A stretch of 25,408 bases of DNA from positions 1 through 25,408 of the forward strand of contig CAZBII010000050.1 of NCBI GenBank assembly GCA_964491665.1. The letters run 5' to 3'. The notes under the pieces are model-generated. The model saw only the letters and a program-made list of their open reading frames with translations, ran no database searches and was not told the DNA's origin. Below are positions 14,167 to 21,512 of this stretch, piece by piece; the first letter of the stretch is position 1, and each line of letters opens with the position of its first letter. The stretch comes from Ch67 sp964491665. GTDB taxonomy: Bacteria > Pseudomonadota > Gammaproteobacteria > Pseudomonadales > Ketobacteraceae. A program made the position numbers and the translations under genes.

Positions 14167-14991
14167 TCAGAAAATGATTTTCACCATCGCCTGCACCACG
14201 TCCTCGTCGATATCCTCAACGCCGAACTTGTTGCGCCAGATCTGGTATTCGATACCGGTTTGCACCGCGCCCTTCTCGCCAAAGAATTCGCCCACATCCA
14301 GCAGCAGGCGCGGGCCGGCAATGATGTTGTCCTCGGCCGGATCAACGTCGTAGGCATAATCGAGAAAACCTTCAAACGCCCACGACGTACCGGCGACACT
14401 GAAGGGCGCCAGCCACACCAGCGTGATCTGCGAGCCGGTGTCGTTCGGCGATGGCGCGCCGAACACCGCAATGTCGTTGCGCACGTAATAGTTGAACTGG
14501 AAGAAGGCAAAGCCCGGCAGGTTCAGATCCACCGCGACACCGTACAGGTTGGCGCGGAATCCTTCGCCCAGTTCCGCCGTGGTGGTGAGCAGCACGTCGT
14601 TGAGCAGGCCGTGATTCAGGTTCACGCCGCTGATCTTGGAGAAGCTCAGGCGCGGCGAGATTTCACCGTAATAGGCGGTGCTGGTTTCATTGGTGCGATC
14701 GGCGTTGGTGATGTCGAAGAACATGAAGTTGTCGCCGTACTTCCAGCCGTTCACATGTTCCACCGTGATCACGCTGCGCACGTCATCCACCGAGTCCAGC
14801 TTGCCGGTGTCGCTGTTGAAATAGATCGACTGGTGCGTGTCGCCGTACAGCACCTGCAGGTTGGTGGAACTCCACTGCGCCAGCCCGGCACTGGCCTCGC
14901 CCGACACCAGCGTGGCCAGCAGCCCCGCGATAACCACCGGGCCGCTGCGCCCGACCCTGCCTGCCGACAAACCTTGATCCCCTGCTTTCAT
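14167..14991 (-). CDS. Tsx/OmpK-like outer-membrane channel
   Basis: The 274-residue precursor has a signal peptide with a long basic N-region and hydrophobic core VVIAGLLATLV, cut probably after EASA (residue 35). The mature part shows the nucleoside-channel pattern: VEHVNGWKYGDNFMFFDIT, then YYGEISPRLSFSKISG, alternating beta strands, and a terminal phenylalanine (MVKIIF) as in outer-membrane barrels. Tsx-family channels carry nucleosides and similar small polar compounds. As the first gene of the operon it probably lets the operon's substrate cross the outer membrane. ATG 14991 follows a GGGGGAACGCAGG purine-rich stretch; a longer frame to 15075 would put 28 charged residues before the signal. 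Confidence 0.85.
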   Translation of the reverse strand: MKAGDQGLSAGRVGRSGPVVIAGLLATLVSGEASAGLAQWSSTNLQVLYGDTHQSIYFNSDTGKLDSVDDVRSVITVEHVNGWKYGDNFMFFDITNADRTNETSTAYYGEISPRLSFSKISGVNLNHGLLNDVLLTTTAELGEGFRANLYGVAVDLNLPGFAFFQFNYYVRNDIAVFGAPSPNDTGSQITLVWLAPFSVAGTSWAFEGFLDYAYDVDPAEDNIIAGPRLLLDVGEFFGEKGAVQTGIEYQIWRNKFGVEDIDEDVVQAMVKIIF

Positions 14992-15055
14992 CCTGCGTTC
15001 CCCCGCTGTAACTGGAATGATGTCTGGTGTGGCAGTGCGAATCCCCCTCGCCTGC

Positions 15056-15069
15056 CGTTGTATACAACG
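15056..15069. promoter_or_regulatory. GntR/FCD-type operator palindrome
   Basis: CGTTGTATACAACG is a perfect 14-base palindrome containing TTGTATACAA, the core typical of operators for FCD-type GntR repressors. It lies in the divergent region of a GntR/FCD gene and spans about -9 to +5 of the predicted sigma-54 start, where a bound repressor would block transcription. Confidence 0.7.
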
Positions 15070-15070
15070 T

Positions 15071-15087
15071 TGCATCGTTTATGCCAG
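15071..15087 (-). promoter_or_regulatory. Sigma-54-like -24/-12 promoter element
   Basis: On the minus strand CTGGCATAAACGATGCA fits YTGGCAYR-N4-TTGCW with one mismatch (A for the first T of TTGC). The invariant GG (15085-15084) and GC (15073-15072) are ten bases apart. Transcription would begin near 15060, giving a 69-base leader to the channel gene. Nitrogen-limitation control is common for such genes. Confidence 0.55.
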
Positions 15088-15111
15088 ACTGGAATCAGGA
15101 TTTACGGGGCC

Positions 15112-15120
15112 TGATATAAA
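15112..15120 (+). promoter_or_regulatory. Candidate extended -10 promoter for the GntR gene
   Basis: TGATATAAA (TGN-TATAAA) begins at 15112 and has no good -35. It would start transcription near 15127 and leave a leader of about 216 bases before the GTG at 15343. Confidence 0.35.
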
Positions 15121-15342
15121 TTCCATTATTTTCAGTTAGATAAGACGTTAATAGCGAGGGTCGCCGGGTACGGAAGCGCCCGGCGCCAGTGGTCAGGGAT
15201 GGGTGAAAGCAGTGCCCGGCTGCCGGCAGTGCGCCCGAATCGGGCAGACCACAAATGACGCGGACGCGGTATTCTTGTCAGTAATCCGTGCGGCGCAGGG
15301 GAAACCCGCCCGCCACGACCGAACCTGAAACGGGAGCAACCT

Positions 15343-16041
15343 GTGCGAACCAAAGTGACGGCCCAGCAGATCTATCAATCACTGCGCAGCATGATTCTGG
15401 ATCTGGAACTGGCCCCCGGCAGCCGCTTCACCGAAACCCAGGTGGCGGATTTCTTTCAGGTCAGCCGCACGCCGGTGCGCGAGGCGCTGCAGCGGCTGGA
15501 AGTGGAAAACCAGATCACCATCCGCCCCAAGCAGGGCTGCTTCGTGCGCGCCATCGACATCGGCCGTATCCGCGACTATTACGATGTACGGGTGGCCATC
15601 GAAACCATGACCGTGCAACTGGCCTGCGCCCGCATGAGCGACGCGGCGCTGCAGGAACTGGCGCAGTTGTGGGACCCGGAGCAACTTCATTTCGGCGCCA
15701 CGCCGGACGACCGCATCAAGCTGGCGGAAGAGGAATTCCACCTGCGGCTGGCGCAGGGTAGCGGCAATGAAGCGCTGGTGCGCTATCTCGCCGACATCAA
15801 CGATCATATCCGGGTGGTGCGGCGGTTGGGCTGGCCCGACTATGCCAGCATCGAGGACACCTACCGCGAGCATTTCGACATCTGCAACCTGATCCTGCGC
15901 CGGGATGCGACGGCAGCAGAAAGCTGCATGCTGCAGCACATCCGCAAGAGCCAGACCCGCGCCGACCAGATCACACTGGCGCAGCTGAGCGAGACGGATC
16001 GCAATCCATTCGCGGGTGGCCTGCTGAAACCGGCACACTGA
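15343..16041 (+). CDS. GntR-family transcriptional regulator, FCD (FadR) subfamily
   Basis: The 232-residue protein has an N-terminal winged helix (about 5-70) with the recognition region TETQVADFFQVSRTPVREAL, followed by a helical FCD ligand-binding domain (about 80-215). Histidines in EEFHLRL, NDHIRVV and REHFDI, plus an acidic residue, fit the FCD metal site, so the effector is probably a small carboxylate or amide compound bound near a metal. The start is GTG 15343 with GGGAG about 7 bases upstream; no ATG is available at the conserved N-terminus. The gene is divergent from the five-gene operon and faces a GntR-type operator, so it is very likely the local repressor. Confidence 0.9.
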   Translation: MRTKVTAQQIYQSLRSMILDLELAPGSRFTETQVADFFQVSRTPVREALQRLEVENQITIRPKQGCFVRAIDIGRIRDYYDVRVAIETMTVQLACARMSDAALQELAQLWDPEQLHFGATPDDRIKLAEEEFHLRLAQGSGNEALVRYLADINDHIRVVRRLGWPDYASIEDTYREHFDICNLILRRDATAAESCMLQHIRKSQTRADQITLAQLSETDRNPFAGGLLKPAH

Positions 16042-16071
16042 AGACGGCAGGCGCCGGCATACAACGTCACG

Positions 16072-18015
16072 TCAACCCTGCGCCGCCAGTCGCGCCGCCA
16101 CCGCACGGTTGCGACCGCTTTCCTTGGCCTGATACAGCGCCTCGTCCGCAGCGGCAATCAGGCGCGCGCTGGTTTCATGCTGCAGCGGCACCCGTCCCGC
16201 CACGCCCAGACTCGCACTCAGGGGAATGCGCTTGCCGGCGTGGATGAAATCAAGTTTTTCGATGGTCATGCGAATCCGGTCGGCCACCACCAGTGCTTCT
16301 TCTTCCGTCGTGCCCGGCAGCACCACCGCAAATTCTTCACCGCCATAGCGGGCCACCAGATCCGTGGCGCGGGAAATCACCTGCCGCAGCGTCGCCGCCA
16401 GCAGTTTCAGGCATTCATCCCCCAGCAGATGGCCGTAGTTGTCATTGATGCGCTTGAAGTGATCCACATCCACCAGAATCAGTGACAGGGGCTGCTGGAA
16501 ACGCTGGCCGCGCAGGATTTCATCGGCCAGCACTTCATCGAAATAGCGGCGGTTGTGCAGTCCGGTGAGCGGATCGGTGACACTGAGTTTGGCCAGTTCG
16601 CGATTGGCCAGTTCCAGATTGCGCATGGTGCGTTCCAGTTCTGCCGTGCGATCCAGCACACGCAGTTCCAGTTCCTCGGTATGACGCTGCTGCAGCGCCA
16701 TGGCGTGATCCTGCGCTTCCAGTGTCGCGCGCCGTTCCTCGTTCACCTGACGCGCCATCTCCAGCGCCAGCTGCTGCGTGGCATCGCGCTGCGCCCGTTC
16801 ACGGTTGATGCGTTCCGCCAGCGCAATCGACAGCAGGATCGTCTCCAGCACAAAACCGGTGATCTGCGCCTTGTCGGTGAGATTGTTGTACGGCAGCGCC
16901 CCCAGCGTGGTCAGCACCAGCACCATGGTCGCGACAATCAGAAAGCCCCAGGCAATCGTGAAATAGCGGGCCGACACGTTGCCCCGGCGCCACAGATGAA
17001 TCGTGGTGACCAGTGCCGCGACACAGGACACGACCGCCACCGGCTCGTTGATTTTTCTCAGCAGCTCCGGGCCCGCCACCAGCATCGCCACAAACGCCAG
17101 GGCCCAGTAGAAAATGAAAAAGGTATTGACGTGCAACACCCAGCCGCCGTAACGCTTCAGCTTGAGAAAATTACGAATGAACAGCGCCGCCATCAGAAAG
17201 CCCAGCTGCGCGAAAGACGGATACGCCAGCGCCACCGCCTGATGGCTGTCACCCCACAGAAAGCGCGCGCCCAGTCCTGTCACCGCCAGTTCATACAGTA
17301 CGATGGTGAAAACATACAGTGAATAGAAAAAGTAGCTGCTGTCGCGGACGAATACATACAGCATCAGGTTATACAGCAGCATCGCCAGCAGCACGCCGAA
17401 TGCCAGTCCATAAAACAGCGTGTCGAACCTGTCATGCTGATCGAACTGCGCCGGCGACCAGAACAGCACGGGCACAAACGTGATGTACTTGATGTCCAGA
17501 CGTAACAGCAGCGTCGCGCGCTCGCCGGGTTGCAGGTCCACCGGAAACAGATACTGCCGATGCTGTCCGAAGCGCTGGCTATAATGCACGTCATAACCGG
17601 AGCGGAACAGCTCGCTCCAGCTGCCGTCGGCGTGACGCTGGCTGAACTCGATGTCGTTGAGCATCATCCAGGGAATGCTGATCAGCCAGCGCCTGGCTTC
17701 GTCTGCTGCACTCTGCACATCAAAGCGCAGCCACACCACCTGATCGGTGATGCCGAAATGAATGCTCTTGCGGGTGATGGGCTGCCAGCGCGATTCCTGA
17801 GTCGCCGCCAGCACGCGCTCGCGATCCAGAAGATCGGCACGACTGGCGACCTTGCCCCCGATAACCTTGTCTTCCAGCAGGAATTCGACCTGGGCAGGGT
17901 CCAGCCCAAAGGCGTCATCCGCGCCCCGCAAAGTCACGATATCCGGCACGGCATGGGCCAGGGAGAAAGACAGAATCAGACTGACACTGAACAGAAAGCG
18001 CAACAGAATCGACAC
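16072..18015 (-). CDS. 7TMR-DISM diguanylate cyclase
   Basis: The 647-residue protein has a signal peptide (LLRFLFSVSLILSFSLAHA), an extracytoplasmic 7TMR-DISMED2-type domain (about 25-185), seven membrane helices (about 200-400), and a coiled coil rich in Glu/Arg (about 400-480). A GGDEF domain (about 485-640) completes it. The active site is G558-G-E-E-F562, a functional variant. The inhibitory site R549-A-T-D552 is exactly five residues before it, so product inhibition is expected. It makes c-di-GMP in response to an external ligand, often a carbohydrate-like compound, bound by the DISMED2 domain. The start is GTG 18015, supported by the signal peptide that begins there; the ribosome-binding site is poor. 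It is convergent with the GntR gene, 30 bases apart. Confidence 0.93.
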   Translation of the reverse strand: MSILLRFLFSVSLILSFSLAHAVPDIVTLRGADDAFGLDPAQVEFLLEDKVIGGKVASRADLLDRERVLAATQESRWQPITRKSIHFGITDQVVWLRFDVQSAADEARRWLISIPWMMLNDIEFSQRHADGSWSELFRSGYDVHYSQRFGQHRQYLFPVDLQPGERATLLLRLDIKYITFVPVLFWSPAQFDQHDRFDTLFYGLAFGVLLAMLLYNLMLYVFVRDSSYFFYSLYVFTIVLYELAVTGLGARFLWGDSHQAVALAYPSFAQLGFLMAALFIRNFLKLKRYGGWVLHVNTFFIFYWALAFVAMLVAGPELLRKINEPVAVVSCVAALVTTIHLWRRGNVSARYFTIAWGFLIVATMVLVLTTLGALPYNNLTDKAQITGFVLETILLSIALAERINRERAQRDATQQLALEMARQVNEERRATLEAQDHAMALQQRHTEELELRVLDRTAELERTMRNLELANRELAKLSVTDPLTGLHNRRYFDEVLADEILRGQRFQQPLSLILVDVDHFKRINDNYGHLLGDECLKLLAATLRQVISRATDLVARYGGEEFAVVLPGTTEEEALVVADRIRMTIEKLDFIHAGKRIPLSASLGVAGRVPLQHETSARLIAAADEALYQAKESGRNRAVAARLAAQG

Positions 18016-18242
18016 GGCAGCAGCCAGACATTTTTATTGTGATGAAGTTAATGGAAGTTTAGCTGGCCTCCCGCCGACCGATCCGTTATAGCCAATTATT
18101 CTAGCGCGCCCACCCTTTTCAGCCGCCCGGCTGCCGGCATTTTTGGCACTCCAAATCCGCTTCGCCTTTCTGCTATGCTGCCACCGTCAATGACCCGCCA
18201 GCCGCACCGTCGGCGGCATCCCCCAACCGCAAGGAATTCACC

Positions 18243-18749
18243 ATGCAGATTTCGCTCTACCAGGCCACCGTTCCCGTCTTCATCCGCATGCTCACCAACC
18301 TGGGCCGCATCCTCGACAAGGCCCAGACCTTCGCCGACAGCAAGCGCATCGACAGCACCGTGCTGGCCGGCTACCGTCTGGCGCCGGACATGCTGCCACT
18401 GTCCTCCCAGGTACAGATCGCCTGCGACACCGCCAAGGGTTGCGGCGCGCGTCTGGCCGGCGTCGACATGCCGCGCCATGAAGACAATGAAAAAACCCTG
18501 CCGGAACTGAAACAGCGCATCCAGAAAACCATCGAATTCCTGAAGACGCTGCGCGCCGACCAGATCGACGGTGCCGAGGACAAACAGATCGTGCTGAAAT
18601 TTCCCAACAGCACATTCGAATTCACCGGCCTGAACTACGTACTGGGTTTCGCGCAGCCCAATTTCTATTTCCACTACACCTCTGCCTACGCCATCCTGCG
18701 TCACTGCGGTGTTGAAGTCGGCAAGATGGATTTCCTCGGCAACAGCTGA
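18243..18749 (+). CDS. DUF1993 family protein (DinB-like fold)
   Basis: The 168-residue protein matches DUF1993 along its length: YQATVPVFIRMLTNLGRILDKA, RLAPDMLPLSSQVQIACDTAKG, LKQRIQKTIEFLKTL, LNYVLGFAQPNFYFHYTSAYAILRH and the ending VGKMDFLG. The family folds as a DinB-like four-helix bundle. Its function is unknown, and the usual metal-binding triad of DinB enzymes is not obvious apart from scattered histidines. ATG 18243 follows AAGGAA (18231-18236). The ribosome-binding site and separate position suggest its own short transcript. Confidence 0.85.
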   Translation: MQISLYQATVPVFIRMLTNLGRILDKAQTFADSKRIDSTVLAGYRLAPDMLPLSSQVQIACDTAKGCGARLAGVDMPRHEDNEKTLPELKQRIQKTIEFLKTLRADQIDGAEDKQIVLKFPNSTFEFTGLNYVLGFAQPNFYFHYTSAYAILRHCGVEVGKMDFLGNS

Positions 18750-18836
18750 TACGTCCGGCATCCGGACCCGGTGGGATAGCGGCAGAAAATTCAGTATGCT
18801 TGATGCCACTATCCCCCTGGATTCACTGGACGCCCC

Positions 18837-20654
18837 ATGCAGTCGAACGCCATTCATTACCGCATCGAAGCCTTTGATCCCTACGCCCACCTGTATCGCG
18901 TCACCCTGACCATCCCAACACCCGATCCTGCCGGCCAGATCCTGCGCCTGCCCGCCTGGATTCCCGGCAGCTACATGATTCGCGATTTCGCCCGCAACAT
19001 TACGCAGATCAGCGCCAGCACCGCGCGCGGCGAAGTGGCACTGCGCAAGCTCGACAAAAGCAGCTGGCAACTGCCGCCGCTGCACGAAGCTGTCACCGTT
19101 GTCTGTACCGTATATGCGTGGGATCTTTCGGTGCGCGCCGCCCATCTGGATCAGAAGCACGCGTACTTCAATGGCTCCAGTGTGTTTCTCGAAGTGGTGG
19201 GACAGGCGGAAATGCCCTGCACACTCGACATAGTCAAACCCGCCATCGCCGAAGCCAAACACTGGCGCGTGGCAACATCACTGGCAGAAGACGGCGCGCA
19301 GCGTTATGGCTTCGGCCAGTACCGCGCCGACAACTACGCCGACCTGATCGATCATCCGGTGGAAATCGCCGACTTCTCGCTGATCAGTTTCAACGCCTGC
19401 GGTGTGCCGCACGATTTTGCGCTCACCGGACTGCACAATGCCGATCTGGAGCGCATCGCCCGCGACCTGAAAGTGATCTGCGAATACCAGATCCGACTGT
19501 TCGGCGAGCCGGCGCCCTTTTCACGTTATGTTTTCATCACCTGGGCAGTGGGCGACGGTTACGGCGGACTGGAACATCGCGCTTCCACCAGCCTGATCTG
19601 CAGCCGCGACGATCTGCCGCTGGCCAAAAATCCCGGCGCGATGAGCGACGGTTATCGCACCTTCCTCGGCCTGTGCAGCCACGAATATTTTCACAGCTGG
19701 AACGTGAAACGCATTGCGCCGGCCATTCCCTACGATCTGGCCGTGGAAAATCACACGCCGCTGCTGTGGGCGTTCGAAGGCATCACGTCCTACTACGATG
19801 ATCTGGTGCTGGTGCGCACCGGCCTGATCAGCCCGGCCGACTATCTCGACATGCTGGGTAAAACCATCACCCGCATCCTGCGCAATCCCGGCCGGCTGGT
19901 GCAGTCCGTCGCCGATTCCAGCTTCGATGCCTGGACCAAGTTCTACAAGCAGGATGAGAACAGCCCGAACGCCATCGTCAGCTACTACACGAAAGGCTCA
20001 CTGGTAGCGCTGGGACTGGATCTGGTGCTGCGCAAACTGAGCGATCATCAGGTGACATTCGATGACGTGCTGCGTGATCTGTGGCAGCGGCATGGCCTGA
20101 AGGATGTGCCGGTACAGGAACACGACATCGAGCACGTCTGCGCACGTCTGCTGCGCCGGCACAACGTCGACGAGCATCTCATCGATCTGCTGCACGGCTT
20201 CTGCCAGCATGCGATCTACTCCAGCGAGGAGCTGGAACTGGGTGAATGGCTGCGTTTTGTGGGCGTGGAATACGCGCTGCGCAAGGCCGGATCGATGGGC
20301 GACAGCGGCGGCAGCGCGGGCAAGAATGCGGAGAAGCGGCCGGACATGGGCATCGCCACCGGCAGCGCCGCCCATGGTGCGAACGTGACGAAAGTGCTGA
20401 ACGGCAGTGCCGCGCACCGGGCCGGCATTTCCGCCGGCGACGTGCTGGTTGCCATCAATAATGTGCGGGTGGACAACGGCAGTTTTGAGAAAGTGCTGAA
20501 CCGCTACCAGCCCGGCGACATCGTCAGCGTGCACGGTTTCCGCCGCGACGAACTGATGCAGTTCAGTGTGACCCTGGCCGAGCCAGCGCTGGACACCTGT
20601 TACCTCACCATCATCGATGAGGAAACCGTGAAACGCTGGCTGCGACCGGCGTAA
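18837..20654 (+). CDS. M61-family metallopeptidase with PDZ domain
   Basis: The 605-residue protein has the M61 (glycyl aminopeptidase) arrangement: a beta-rich N-terminal domain with WIPGSYMIRDFARNI (about 42-56) and a catalytic domain. H282-E283-x-x-H286 is seen in SHEYFHSWNVKRI, and E314 in WAFEGITSYYDD is the third zinc ligand. A C-terminal PDZ domain (about 500-595, GSAAHRAGISAGDVLVAINN) follows. It should cleave N-terminal glycine or similar residues from peptides. No signal peptide is present, so it is probably cytoplasmic. The ATG at 18837 has no strong ribosome-binding site. The stop lies 3 bases before the convergent M23 gene's stop. Confidence 0.93.
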   Translation: MQSNAIHYRIEAFDPYAHLYRVTLTIPTPDPAGQILRLPAWIPGSYMIRDFARNITQISASTARGEVALRKLDKSSWQLPPLHEAVTVVCTVYAWDLSVRAAHLDQKHAYFNGSSVFLEVVGQAEMPCTLDIVKPAIAEAKHWRVATSLAEDGAQRYGFGQYRADNYADLIDHPVEIADFSLISFNACGVPHDFALTGLHNADLERIARDLKVICEYQIRLFGEPAPFSRYVFITWAVGDGYGGLEHRASTSLICSRDDLPLAKNPGAMSDGYRTFLGLCSHEYFHSWNVKRIAPAIPYDLAVENHTPLLWAFEGITSYYDDLVLVRTGLISPADYLDMLGKTITRILRNPGRLVQSVADSSFDAWTKFYKQDENSPNAIVSYYTKGSLVALGLDLVLRKLSDHQVTFDDVLRDLWQRHGLKDVPVQEHDIEHVCARLLRRHNVDEHLIDLLHGFCQHAIYSSEELELGEWLRFVGVEYALRKAGSMGDSGGSAGKNAEKRPDMGIATGSAAHGANVTKVLNGSAAHRAGISAGDVLVAINNVRVDNGSFEKVLNRYQPGDIVSVHGFRRDELMQFSVTLAEPALDTCYLTIIDEETVKRWLRPA

Positions 20655-20657
20655 AAC

Positions 20658-21503
20658 TTACTGCGGTTTTTTCGTCGGCGTGACCAGTTGCGGGTCGAGC
20701 CGCGACTGGTACCAGTTCAGGCGCCAGCACAGGTGCGGACCAGTGGCGCGACCACTGGAACCCACCAGACCGATCGGCTGCCCCTGCTTCACTGTGTCAC
20801 CAGTTTTCACCAGCAGCTTGCTCATGTGCAGATAGCCGCTGTTGATGCCCATGCCGTGATCGAGAATGATGGTGCCACCGGAGAAGAACAGATCCTTTTC
20901 CGCCAGCCGGATCACGCCGTCCGCTGGCGCCACGATCTGCGTACCGGCCGGCACCGCCAGATCCACGCCGAAATGCGGGCTGCGCGGCTCGCCGTTGAAA
21001 ATGCGCTGGCTGCCGTACACGCCGCTCACCGGACCTTTCACCGGCCACACAAAACCGTTCTTGAAAAAGGCTTGCGGTGACACCGTTTCGCGGGCCTGCG
21101 CCACCTGCTGGATTTCCTTCTCGATGCGCGCCATGTCTTTCGGGTCGGGATTCACGGTGCGCGCGGGCACGCCATTGACTTTTTGAACATCGTATTCGCG
21201 CGCGCTGATGGTGAACGGCAGTTTCTGCTGCCTGCCGTCGTCCTGAATCAGCACCAGCTGCTGCTGCGTGGCATCATCGCGATTGAAGCCGAGCACAAAC
21301 AGCCCGTCGGCACTGCGCAATAACGTGCGTTGCTGGAATTGCACCTGCACATTATTGGGCGCCGTGCCCGTCACCATGCCGCCCTGCGTGAAATCGCCCT
21401 GCAGCTGCACGCCGTGGCCCAGATCTCGGGTTTCCGCCTGCAGGTGGCCCAGCGTCACCAGCAGCAGCGCCAGCACCGCTGCAATCTTCTTAACTGTCTT
21501 CAT
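20658..21503 (-). CDS. M23 family metallopeptidase (LytM-like) with HLC motif
   Basis: From ATG 21503 the protein has 281 residues. A signal peptide (KKIAAVLALLLVTLGHLQA) is followed by a beta-rich N-terminal domain and an M23 domain from about 155. Zinc ligands are H177 and D181 in HFGVD; H226 is in the YLHMS segment. The last motif reads GPHLCWRLNW, so the zinc-binding second His of H-x-H is replaced by C259. Cysteine can also bind zinc, and I recall HLCW in other proteobacterial M23 proteins, so activity is possible but less certain. It should act on peptidoglycan cross-links in the periplasm. ATG 21503 lies 6 bases after AAGGA, whereas ATG 21509 lies directly against it. It follows mltB by 9 bases, so they are co-transcribed. 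Confidence 0.9.
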   Translation of the reverse strand: MKTVKKIAAVLALLLVTLGHLQAETRDLGHGVQLQGDFTQGGMVTGTAPNNVQVQFQQRTLLRSADGLFVLGFNRDDATQQQLVLIQDDGRQQKLPFTISAREYDVQKVNGVPARTVNPDPKDMARIEKEIQQVAQARETVSPQAFFKNGFVWPVKGPVSGVYGSQRIFNGEPRSPHFGVDLAVPAGTQIVAPADGVIRLAEKDLFFSGGTIILDHGMGINSGYLHMSKLLVKTGDTVKQGQPIGLVGSSGRATGPHLCWRLNWYQSRLDPQLVTPTKKPQ

Positions 21504-21512
21504 ATTCATTCC

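Larger units (their letters stand above)
14992..15342. other. Divergent regulatory region of the biuret-type operon
   Basis: This 351-base stretch contains no gene. Going rightward it holds the channel gene's leader (to about 15060), a perfect palindrome (15056-15069), a sigma-54-like element for leftward transcription (15071-15087), a rightward extended -10 (15112-15120), and two GC-rich dyads: CTGCCGGCAG (15220-15229) and GCCCGA-A-TCGGGC (15233-15245). The dyads lie 160-185 bases upstream of the predicted leftward start, where activators of sigma-54 bind, but they do not match the NtrC consensus. Confidence 0.6.

Noticed and set aside
13561..15114. 517-codon plus-strand ORF across two minus-strand genes
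   Set aside because: It is antisense to the hydrolase and channel genes, is rich in His, Arg and Gln as expected for a shadow of GC-rich genes, has no ribosome-binding site, and also runs over the regulatory region.
16057..16067. Second GntR-type site (CATACAACGTC) after the regulator gene
   Set aside because: Only a half-site matches the palindrome at 15056-15069, and it lies between two converging gene ends.
18096..19262. 388-codon minus-strand ORF
   Set aside because: It is antisense to the DUF1993 and M61 genes, both of which have clear family matches.
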